The notes beneath the pieces are model-generated. The model was not told the DNA's origin. It saw only the letters and a list, made by a program, of their open reading frames with translations, and made no database searches. A stretch of DNA of 64,000 bases, from the NCBI RefSeq assembly GCF_011801145.1, contig NZ_CP046172.1, positions 7,068,001 to 7,132,000 of the forward strand. The letters are read 5' to 3'. This DNA is from Nocardia arthritidis (GTDB lineage Bacteria; Actinomycetota; Actinomycetes; Mycobacteriales; Mycobacteriaceae). Every line of letters begins with the position of its first letter. Within the stretch, counting starts at the first letter, position 1. The position numbers and the translations under genes are program-made. This document shows positions 8,036-18,000 of this stretch, piece after piece.

Positions 8036-9202
8036 TCACACCGGACAATTCGAGGGAACGGTGGCCAGCACACGAGTGCCGTCGCCGAGAGAACTGGTCA
8101 CGGTGAGTTCGCCACCGAGTTCGGCGATGCGCTTGCGCATGCCGTCAAGGCCGAACCCTCGGGCATCGGCGGGCGCGAAACCGCGGCCGTCATCGGTGAT
8201 TTCGAGTTCGATACCGTTCGGGTGCCGGGCGAGGACTACGCCGACCGTCTTAGCGGTGGCGTGTTTGCGGATGTTGGCCAATGACTCCTGGGTGCAACGC
8301 AGCAGGGCAATCCGTATCGGCTGATCGCAGTTCAGGTCCGGTAGTTCGGCAGTGACGTCGAGCCCGGTGTCCTCGCTGAATCGGTCGAGGGTGCGGCGCA
8401 GGATATCCGCGAGTGCTATCGAAGCAACACCGCTGTGCGGGTCGGCGCTGACGAGAATGCGTGCCTCGGTGAGGTTTTCGCGCGCCGTGCGCTCGATCGA
8501 GAGCAGATGTTTGGCGGCCGTGTCCTGGTCGGCGCCGAGACCACTTCGTGCCGCTTGTGCCAGCACGATAATGGAGGCGAAACCCTGCGCCAGGGTGTCG
8601 TGGATTTCGCGGGCGATCCGCTCGCGTTCGTCCGCGGCGCCCTGACGCTGGTTCGCCTCGGCCAGCTGGGCCTGGGTGTGTGCCAACTCCGCACCCAGTC
8701 GGCGGGCCTGCTCGTCACCGTGCCGGAGAACTCGGTGCAGCCACAGTCCGATCAGGGTGCCGCCCGCATAGCCGAGCACGATGAAAGCGACATTGCCGGT
8801 GAAGAACTCCTGCCGGATGAGGGCACCGGTGAGACTGGCCGCCGCGGCGGCACTGGTGAAAGTGACCGCGCGCCGCGTATTCGACGCGTAGATCCAGAAT
8901 TGCGGCAACGACACAATGAACAACGCGGCGCCACCTTTCAGCAGATAGGACATCGCGCCGAGCACCAGAACGAGCAGACCGAGGAAGACGGCAGGACGCA
9001 GCACCGGATCGCGCGAGGTCGCCATCGCCCAGCCGACCACGAGCACGATCACCAGCGCCATCGTCACGTATTTGGTTGCGGGGCCTCGATGCAGCACGGC
9101 GAGCACCGGTGGGATCAGACCGAACAGCACCCACAGAGCGGTGTACCACCGATGGAGTACCTGTAGCCGGAATCGGTCGTCGGGCTGCGGCCGTTGCTTC
9201 AT
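8036..9202 (-). CDS. Sensor histidine kinase (HisKA_3 / NarX-like)
   Basis: Membrane histidine kinase of 388 aa. Four to six transmembrane segments occupy residues 20-160, with no large extracellular domain, so the signal is probably sensed in the membrane or from the cytoplasm. The H-box is ERERIAREIHDTLAQGF. The ATPase part shows the N-box (CTQESLANIRKHA), D-box (ITDDGRGF) and G-box (GFGLDGMRKR). ATG 9202 lies 5 bp after the MMPL stop. The open frame upstream of this ATG is an out-of-phase reading of the MMPL gene and is not coding. Partner of the response regulator. Confidence 0.9.
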   Translation of the reverse strand: MKQRPQPDDRFRLQVLHRWYTALWVLFGLIPPVLAVLHRGPATKYVTMALVIVLVVGWAMATSRDPVLRPAVFLGLLVLVLGAMSYLLKGGAALFIVSLPQFWIYASNTRRAVTFTSAAAAASLTGALIRQEFFTGNVAFIVLGYAGGTLIGLWLHRVLRHGDEQARRLGAELAHTQAQLAEANQRQGAADERERIAREIHDTLAQGFASIIVLAQAARSGLGADQDTAAKHLLSIERTARENLTEARILVSADPHSGVASIALADILRRTLDRFSEDTGLDVTAELPDLNCDQPIRIALLRCTQESLANIRKHATAKTVGVVLARHPNGIELEITDDGRGFAPADARGFGLDGMRKRIAELGGELTVTSSLGDGTRVLATVPSNCPV

Positions 9203-9207
9203 TCCGC

Positions 9208-11385
9208 TCAGCCTACGGTTTCCAGCGTGCGGTCGACGGCGGCGAGATGTGGTGTGCGCGACGGCCACCAGGTGCGGTCGCCGAGCACCAGCAGGAGCGC
9301 GGGCAGGATCAGGACCCGGATGACGAACGCGTCGAGCAGGACGGCAACCGCGAGGGCGAAGCCCATCTGCTTCATCTCCAAGATGTGCAGCGGAATGAAG
9401 GCGGCGAAGACCGTCATCATCACGAAGGCGGCGCTGCTGACCACGCTCGCCGAACCGCCGATGCCGTCGAGCACGGCCCGCCGGGTGGGCACGCCGCGCC
9501 GCGCGGCTTCCCTGATCCGGCTGATCACGAACACCTGGTAATCCATCGATAGCCCGAACAGGATCACCAACAGCAGCAGCGGTACCCGGGAACCGATTGT
9601 GCCGGTCGAATGAAAGTCGAGCAGACGCTCCGCCCAAGAGTGTTGGAAGGTCAGCGTCAGCAAGCCGAGCGCGGAACTCGCCGAGAGCAGGTTGAGCAGC
9701 ACGCCGACGAGGCCGAGGACGACGGACCGGAAGGCCAACACTGTCAATAGGAACGTCACCAGCAATAGCGCACCGATGATCAACGGCAGCTGATGTTTCT
9801 GATGTTCGGGATAGTCGGCGTACCGGGCCACGTCACCGGTTACCGCGGATTCGACGCCGGGTAGCACGCCGATGGTGGCAGGCAGATATTCGCCGCGGAG
9901 CCGGCCGAGGGACGCGCGAGCCGCTGTGTCGCTCACATAGTGGGGCACCGCCAGTTCCAGCAGGCTGACCCGGCGGTCGGGTGAGGTGCGCAGCGTTGCT
10001 GTGCCCGCCAGCGCCGGATCCGTATGTGCGCGCCGGGCGAGTTCGCCCAGAGCGGCGGCTACTTCGTCCGCGCGACCGGGTTCGGCGACCACGACTACCT
10101 GGTGCATCGACTTCAGTTCCGGGAAGGCCTGATTCAGTCGGTCGAAGGTCCGCATGGCCGCGATGGTGCGCGGGTGGGTCTCCTTGCCCATATCGGTCAA
10201 GTCGAGCCCGAGCAGCGGGGTCGCGGCGGCAAGCATGGCGAGGATCGCGACGGCGAGAGTGATCGCGGGGTGTTTCGCGGCTGGCCGCAACAGTTCCGCA
10301 GTAATCCGGCCCGGCCCGGCCTTGCGCCGATCGGTTGCGTTGTGCCGCGCCACGATCGCGTCGCGGCGGTCGGCCCGTCTGCCGAGCACGGTGAGCAACG
10401 CGGGCAGGGCGGTCAGCGAGCCGAGTACGGCAACTATGGTGACGAGGATCGCGGCGGTGGCGATCGAGGAGAAGATGACATCGTCGGCGAGATACATTGT
10501 CGCGCTGGAGATGGCGACCGCGAGCCCGGAGACCACGACGGCCCGGCCGGAGGTGGCGGCGGCCAGGCTCACCATGGCCTGCGTGTCGAGTGCGCCGCGC
10601 GCGTGTGCCCGCTCTTCGCGTTCCCGCTTCAGATAGAACAGGGTGTAGTCGACGCCGACCGCCATGCCGATCAACAAGATGATGTTGACGCCGACGCCAT
10701 TGTCGGGGACCAGGTGTGAGGCCGGCATCGACAGTCCGATGGCTGCCACGATCGCGGAAATCGCCAGCAGCAGCGGCACCAGCGCCATCGCGACGGAGCG
10801 GAAGACCACCAGCAAGGTGATCAGGGTGATCGGCAGCGCGATCATTTCGGTACGCGACAAGTCTCGGTCGCGTAGTTCGTCGACCTCGCGGCTGATCGAG
10901 GGACCACCGGTCTGCTCGATCCGCAGATTCGGATGGGCGGCTTGCACTTGCGCGGTTTCGGCGCGCAGCGGCAGGACCTGCTTCTTGCCATCGAGCTCGG
11001 CGCCGGTCATGGTGATGTCGACCCGGACCGCCCCACCGTCGGCCGAATACACCGGTGCGGCAACGAATTCGACCTCGGACAGCCTCCGCATCCGGTCGCC
11101 GATCTCGCGCGCTGCGGCATCGGCAGCGGCCGGATCCAGCCGGTCACCGGGGGGACCCGCGGTGATGAGTACCCGCTCCACCGGCCGCTGCTGCAGTCCA
11201 CCCCGGGCCGCCATCGCCTCGCCACGGCCTGCCTCGCCAATCCGGAAATCCTCGGTGCCCGCGGCCTTTCCGCCCACTCCGGTACCGATACCGATACACA
11301 GCACCACGAACAGCAGCCAGCCCGCGATTGCCAGCCATGGGTGACGAATGCTCCAGCGAGCCAAACCAATCGGGCGATCACGCAT
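9208..11385 (-). CDS. MMPL-family RND transporter
   Basis: Large membrane transporter of 725 aa with the MMPL plan: one N-terminal helix, an extracytoplasmic domain, five helices, a second extracytoplasmic domain and five more helices. The proton-relay Asp-Tyr pairs are present in both halves (GVDYTLFYLKRE near residue 225 and LSMDYQVFVISRIRE near residue 590). Family members export lipids and lipopeptides in mycolate-containing actinomycetes. It heads an operon with the kinase and regulator and lies 0.7 kb downstream of the NRPS gene on the same strand, so export of the lipopeptide is a reasonable guess. No clear ribosome site precedes ATG 11385. Confidence 0.9.
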   Translation of the reverse strand: MRDRPIGLARWSIRHPWLAIAGWLLFVVLCIGIGTGVGGKAAGTEDFRIGEAGRGEAMAARGGLQQRPVERVLITAGPPGDRLDPAAADAAAREIGDRMRRLSEVEFVAAPVYSADGGAVRVDITMTGAELDGKKQVLPLRAETAQVQAAHPNLRIEQTGGPSISREVDELRDRDLSRTEMIALPITLITLLVVFRSVAMALVPLLLAISAIVAAIGLSMPASHLVPDNGVGVNIILLIGMAVGVDYTLFYLKREREERAHARGALDTQAMVSLAAATSGRAVVVSGLAVAISSATMYLADDVIFSSIATAAILVTIVAVLGSLTALPALLTVLGRRADRRDAIVARHNATDRRKAGPGRITAELLRPAAKHPAITLAVAILAMLAAATPLLGLDLTDMGKETHPRTIAAMRTFDRLNQAFPELKSMHQVVVVAEPGRADEVAAALGELARRAHTDPALAGTATLRTSPDRRVSLLELAVPHYVSDTAARASLGRLRGEYLPATIGVLPGVESAVTGDVARYADYPEHQKHQLPLIIGALLLVTFLLTVLAFRSVVLGLVGVLLNLLSASSALGLLTLTFQHSWAERLLDFHSTGTIGSRVPLLLLVILFGLSMDYQVFVISRIREAARRGVPTRRAVLDGIGGSASVVSSAAFVMMTVFAAFIPLHILEMKQMGFALAVAVLLDAFVIRVLILPALLLVLGDRTWWPSRTPHLAAVDRTLETVG

Positions 11386-12096
11386 GCCATGAATGTTCGT
11401 TGTCGCGCCGGTGTCGCCGACAGCCTCGACCGATGGAATGCCGAGTCCACCATTCGGTGGACCCTCGAGGTAGATATTTGTTCGGAGACAGGCGCGGTCG
11501 AACGAGGTAGCGGACCCGATCGCCGATGGGTGCAGGTCCTCTGCAGGACTGTTGCTGGTGGTGGAACCGCAAGGTCGTCGGCGTTGCGTCCTCGTGGAAC
11601 AAGCCGGCCAGTTCGTCCCATTGCTACCTGTGGCGCTGGATCCGGCCGGTCATCAACTCACTGATCGCCTGGCGCCACTAGGAAGTGGCAATGCTGATGA
11701 CCTCCTAGCGCTTGCCGCTACCCAGGGTGAAAACGGCTTCGATGACCAGTCGGCCAGCAAGAAGATGCTGGTCGGTACTGTTCCCATGCATATAGCGCCC
11801 CGCCGAAGAAGCGAACCCGCGACTCGGGCCGGAAACAAGGCTGTCTGTAACCCAGTTTCCGGACCGCTCGGCGCTCGCCTACATCGCGCGTCTCGGCTCG
11901 GCGCTGCCTGCAAGTCCGGTTTCTCCGGAGCCGCTGCCGGATCGGCGGCGGATACACCGCGCCACTTCGATGTCGGCTGAAATTTGCGGTTCACGACGGG
12001 TAGACGAGGTTGTGGATGCTGTTCGAATCTCGCCGAGGGAACCGAGGACGAAAAAGCCACTGCACCAGCCTCATTCGGAGAGAACCCGGCCAAGGC
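11386..12096. other. 710-bp intergenic region with dispersed element
   Basis: Lies between the NRPS stop and the MMPL start, both on the minus strand. It contains the second copy of the 76-nt element. Several open frames exist on both strands, but none has a ribosome site, a recognisable domain or a convincing amino-acid composition. Promoter signals for the MMPL operon should lie here, but I could not fix them. Confidence 0.45.
11731..11806 (-). repeat. Dispersed 76-nt element, copy 2
   Basis: Gapless match to copy 1. On the minus strand it holds CCAGCA/TGCTGG, a perfect 6-bp stem with a six-base loop, and a 28-codon ORF (11791 down to 11705) beginning MHGNSTDQHLLAG. The related frame in copy 1 begins MQGNSVDLPFLGG. 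Differences fall almost evenly over the three codon positions, so the alignment alone does not prove coding. Confidence 0.55.
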
Positions 12097-15000
12097 TCAG
12101 GGCGGTGGTAGGAGTCCGGTGTCGATGCAGTGGTCCAGGTATCGGTGCAGCAATTCGCGATCGATCGGGGTACAGCGCAGCGTGCTGGCGGCCAGGCCCC
12201 GGACGACATTGGCATTGTGCACCGTACCGAGACTCTCGAAGGACAGTGCTCGGTCGGCATCGTCGGATCGGAGGTCGAGGAAGGCCAGCACGGTGTGATC
12301 GGTCGTGGGGTCGGCGGCCAGTGTGTCACGCCATTGGGTGATCGGCCGCGTGGTGAGCGGGAAACCGTATTCGCGGACCCCGGAGAAGATGTCGGCCAGG
12401 TTCACCGCGGGCACGGGGGCCAGATTGAATACTCGACCATCCGGCTGTTCGGCGAGTGAAAGCCGGACGATCGCCGGGCCGACGAAGTCCACCGGTGTCC
12501 AGACCTCGGAGGCGTCGAGATCGGGGACGGTCCCGGTTCGTATGCTGGCCAAGAGCATTCGCCACAGCAGATCCTTGGTATTGATGATGCCGGTGCCGGT
12601 GGCGCCGGTTACGCGCCCGAGCCGGTAGACGGCCACCGGCAGCCCGCGTTCGGCGGCCTGCTGGAGCAGCCGCTCGGATACCCATTTGGTTTGCGGATAG
12701 CCATCCCACAGGTCTTCGTGGGCAGGGAGGAACTCCTCGGCCACGTCGGGGCGGATCCGTGCCGGGGCCGCGACGGACAGTGTCGAGACATAATGCACCG
12801 GAATCGACCGATGTGCGGCGGCCAGGCGCAGGATCTCGCGTGTCGCAACCACATTCGCCGCCCGCAAACTCGAATAGGTGCGCCCGATGTCGACCACCGC
12901 GGCGTTGTGGTAGATCGCATCGCAGCTCACGGACAGCTCGGTGAACTGCTGGTCGTCCAATCCCAAGCGCGGCATGGTGAGGTCGGCGGGCAGCACGACC
13001 ACGCGGTCGTTCAGCGCATCATCGGACAATCGCTGCCCGGCCAGTGCCCGCTGGATCCTCGCCAGGCCCTGTGCCGCATCGTCGGCCCGGACCAAACAGA
13101 CCACCTGCGCGTCGGTCTGCGCCAGCAGTGCGGTGAGCAGGTGCGCGCCGACGAAACCTGTTGCGCCGGTGAGGAGTACGCGCCGCAACGGAGACGGGAG
13201 GACCGGGGCCGATGCTGATGACACCACATCGTCGGTCAGGATCGCATCGGCCAGCGCCGCGGGAGGTAGGCCGGTGATGCGCCGAGGCGCGGCTCCGGGC
13301 TCGCAGTCGAGGGCCGCCGCGAGTCCGGCCACCGTGGGGTGGCGGAACAGCAATGCGACCGGAACATCGCGGCCCAGCGCCGCACCGATCCGGTTCACTG
13401 CCTGAATGGTCTGCAACGATTGCCCCCCGAGCTGGAAGAAATCCTCCGTCGTCGACGAGATCCGAACGCCGAGTACTTGTTCCCATACGGTCAGCACCGC
13501 GCGTTCCAATTCCGTTGTCGGTGCGGCACCGCTCGACTGCGTCGCTTCGGTGACCAGCGGGGAATTCCGCAGGGCACCCCGGTCCACCTTCCCTGAAGCC
13601 GTCCGCGGCAGCCACTCCAGCATGACCACCGAGCCCGGAATCGAGGCGGCGGGCAAGACCGAGCCCAGATACCTTCGAAGTTGTGCCGAGGACGGACAGA
13701 CCGCCGACGCTGCGGGTACGATATGGGCGGACAGGTGTTTCGCGCCGTCGGCCAGGACACGTCCGACCACCGCGGCCTCGGCCACGCCGGGATGGCCGAG
13801 CAGCAGTGTCTCGATCTCGGCCGGATCCACCCGGTGGCCACTGATTTTGAACTGTTCGTCGATCCGGCCGACGAAGACGAGCCGGCCGTCCTCGCCGCGA
13901 CGGACCAGATCGCCGGTGCGGTATGCGCGCGGCCGTCCCGCCAATTGTGTCAGGGGAGCGAACCGTTCGGAGGTCAGCTCGGGTTGTCGCACGTATTCCC
14001 TGGCCAGTCCGGCGCCGATCAGATACAACTCACCGACAGCGTTCGGGGCGGCCGGCTGTCCGTGCTGATCGAGCACCGCCGCGCGCACTCCGGGAAGTGG
14101 CACACCTATCGGCACCGTATCTCCGGGTCCGCGGATACCTGCGACATTCAGATCGGCCGCGGTGGCTACCACGGTGGCTTCGGTCGGCCCGTAGGTGTTG
14201 AGCAGTCGCACCGAACCACCGGTCATGTTGTTCCACTGGACGACTCGCTCGGGCAGCGCCCCTTCGCCACCGATGATCACCATGCGCACACTGTCAGGCA
14301 AGACCGCAAGGCCCGTCGCCAAGGCGTGGGTGAGTTCGTGCCAGAACGCTGTCGGCAGGTCTAGCACACCGATGCGTTGCCGCGCACAGGCGTCGACGAA
14401 GTGCGGTATGGATTGCAGCATCTGCGCGGTGCGCACGACGAGGGTGGCGCCGGTCACCAGGGTCAGGAAGATCTCCTCGACGCTGGCGTCGAAATGCAAT
14501 GGGGCGAACTGCAATACCCGGTCATCGGGCGTCAACCGGTAGCTGTCCCGCGCCCCCGCGACGAAACTCGCCAGGGCACCTCGAGTGATCAGCACTCCGT
14601 TGGGGCGACCGGTGGAGCCGGAAGTGTAGATGGCGTAGGCCGCATCATCGGTCCCTGCTGATGAGACAGGCCGGAACGCGCTCACGAAGTCCGAGCCGAC
14701 CGACGCCGCGCAGTCGACGGACATCGCGTGATCGATCAATATCACGTCCTCGCGGCGGTTTTCGACCAGGTCGACGTACTGCGATGAGGTGATGATCACG
14801 CTGGGCTCGGCGTCGGCCAGGATGGCCTCCATCCGGGACCGTGGCCCCACGGGATCCATCGGCAGGTACCCCGCACCCGCCAGCAGTACTCCGACTATCG
14901 CCACCACCGCTTCGATGCCGTTCGGCAACAGCACTGCGACAAGCTGGTCAGGGCGCACGCCATGTCGGATCACGTTGCAGGCCAATTGTTGTGCGGCCAA

Positions 15001-18000
15001 CTCGAGTTCCTGGTAGGTCAGCTGCCGCGTTCCGTGTTCGACAGCGATGGCGGTGGGCTGCCGCCGAGCGCATTCGAGGATCAGATCGACCACGGGTCGC
15101 GCGGGTACGGACAACGGGCCGCCGTTCAGTACGGCACGGTCGCGTTCGGACGCGGGCAGCGATGGTATCCGATCGATCCGGCGATCGGGGCCGCGGAGCA
15201 ATTCCAGCACAGCGGTTCGTACTTGGGCGAGTATGCCGTGCACATGCTGCTCGTCGAGAGCGGCGGCGAAGGTGGCACGCAGCACCATCTCGGTCTCCGG
15301 AATCACGTACAGCATCAGTGGTGTTCCGGTCGCCTCGTCGAACTGGACGTCGGTGATGGACAGACCCGTCCCCTCGGCGTCCAGATCGTGTGCTGCCGGG
15401 TAGTTCTCGAAGACCAGAATGGTGTCGAACAATGTCATCTCGCCGACGGACCGAACCAACCCGCTGCACCTCTCCACCTGGGCCAGGGTCAGGCCGTCGT
15501 TGGCGCTGATCCGAAGCTGACGATCCTGGATGCTTCGCAGCCAGGTAGCAACCAGCACCGCCGGATCGACCGGAACCCGTAGCGGCAGCGTATTGATGAA
15601 CAACCCGACCGCGGACTCCATACCGTCCAGCTCCGCGGACCGTCCGGTGATCGTCACGCCGAACACGACATCGGATTCACCGGTCCACCGTGCCAGGAGC
15701 AGCGCCCAGGCTGCCTGGAAGATCGTGTTGACCGTGACACCGAGAGCGATCGCACCTCGACGCACCGCGGCCGTCTCGTCCGCGGTGAACCGCAACTCTC
15801 GAGTGCCGTGTCGAAGTGCGCTGTCCTGCAATGGCTTATCCGGAGGCAGCGCCCTGGTGGGTGCGGTGAGACCGGCCAACTCCGTGCGCCAGAACAGCTC
15901 CTGCGCGGCGGCCCGTTCGGCGCACATCGCCGCATGCCGTGCCAAGAGAGCCGAATACCGCGGTGGCTCAACGAGTGTGGGTGGTCGACCGTGAAATACC
16001 GCGCGGTAGCACGACATCACTTCGCGCAGTACGGTCCCGAGGCTCCAGCCATCGAGTAGGAGGTGATGGTGGGTCCATATCAGCTCGAAGTGCTCGGCGC
16101 AGCGCTGCACGAGGGTCCAGCGCATCAGCAAGGGGCCCGCGAGATCCGGAAAACCTTGTTCCCGATCGTTTTCCAACAACTGTGTCAACTGCCGCTCGCC
16201 CTCATCCGGGTCGAGTTCGCGCAGATCGACGACGGCGATCGTGACATCGTCCGCCGCGCCGACCTGCTGGACGGGTCGGCCGAGCGAATCGAAGCCGAAG
16301 CGCATTCGCAGCGTCTCGTGCCGGTCCAGCACGTGTTGCCAGGCGGTGCGCAGCGCGTCGACCTGCACGGGGCCGCTCAGCCGCAGGCGAATCTGTTCGC
16401 AGTACAGCTGCGGTGACTCCTGGGTGACGCAGTGCATCAGCATGGTTTGCTGCATGGGTGAGAATTGTTGGGACCGCGCTGTTTCGGCGTCCCAGTGTGC
16501 ACCGGGATCGGGTTCGGCCGGCGTGCTCACCGAGGCCATCCCGAGCACCGTGCGATGGGCGAAGATCTGCTCCGGCGTGAGCAGCAGCCCGGCTCGGCGT
16601 GCTGCCGCGCTGAGCCTGATGGCCAGCACCGAGTCACCGCCGAGGGCGAAGAAGTCCGCTCCGATACCGATATCCGGTCGGTCGAGGAGTTCCGCGAGCA
16701 GACCGCACAGGAGCGTCTGACGCTCGTCGGTGGGGCCCGCCGCGTCGGCGCCGCCATGGCCCGCGGCCATCGCGGCAAGTGCGTTACGGTCGACCTTCCC
16801 GTTGCTGCTGAGCGGGAACCGTTCCACCGCAATGATTTCCGGGGGCACCATGTATGCGGGAAGGACCGCCCGGCAGTGCCGGTCGGCGAGCTCGGCCACC
16901 TCGGTGCCGGCGTGCCCCTCGGTATCGACGACAATGTAGCCGACGAGGTGTCCGCCGATGGCCAGCACCACGGCGTCGCGGATGGCACCGTGCTCACGCA
17001 GCACGGCCTCGATCTCACCGAGTTCGATCCGGTACCCGCCGATCTTGACCTGCTGGTCGGATCGGCCGAGAAATTCGATGAGCCCGTCTGGGTGATACCG
17101 TCCGAGGTCCCCGGTGCGGTATAGGCGTCCGAATTCCGGATGGGTGATGAACCGTTCCTCGGTGCGCTCGGTGTCCCGCCAATAGCCCAGCGCCACACCG
17201 ACTCCGCCGATGTGGAGTTCGCCCGTGACGCCCGGCGGACAGGGGTAACCGGCCTCGTTCAGAATGTGGAACCGCTGGTTGGTCATCGGGCGCCCGTACG
17301 GGATGGAGGTCCACTGCGGGTCGACCAGGTGCACGGGATAGCAGATCGACCAGATCGACGCCTCGGTGGCGCCACCGAGACTGATCACCTGCATGGACGG
17401 ATTCAGTGCCCGGAGTCGGTCGGGCAGGCTCAGTGGTATCCAGTCACCACTCATCAGGCAGATTCGCACCGAACCCAGGGGGATGGTAGGGAGGCGGAGC
17501 CGACCGGGGGCGGGTAAGCCCAGCGCATCACGGCTGGTGTGTTCGGCCTCTTCGGCAACCAGCCCCGCCAGCGCGGGGACCGAATTCCACATCGTCACCC
17601 GTTCCCGCACAGTCAATTCCAGCCAGTGCGCGGGATCTTTGCGCCCGGTTGCCCGCGGCACGACGATGGCACCACCCGCGGCGAGTACACCGAAGATGTC
17701 GTAGACGGACAGGTCGAAGCTGAGCGAGGACAGGGCGAGCACCCGGTCGTTCTCGTCAACGGCGAAGCGCGAGTTCATATCTCGAATGGTGTTGGTCGCG
17801 CCGAGATGATCGATGATCACCCCTTTGGGTGTGCCGGTCGAGCCGGAGGTGAAGATCACGTAGGCGAGCCGGTGCGGGTCGGCGGGCAACACCCGGGGTG
17901 TCGCCGCGGTCGCACGCAGGGTGGGGACGTCGATATCGAAGACGTGCCCGGAGAATTCCGCCGGTATCACCGCCCGCGTCCCCGGCTGCACCAGCACATG

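Noticed and set aside
9203..9637. In-frame N-terminal extension of the histidine kinase
   Set aside because: Arg-rich antiphase reading of the MMPL gene; the kinase ATG at 9202 begins just after the MMPL stop.
12015..12045. GTTCGAATC string as a tRNA T-loop
   Set aside because: No acceptor, D or anticodon arms can be folded around it on either strand.
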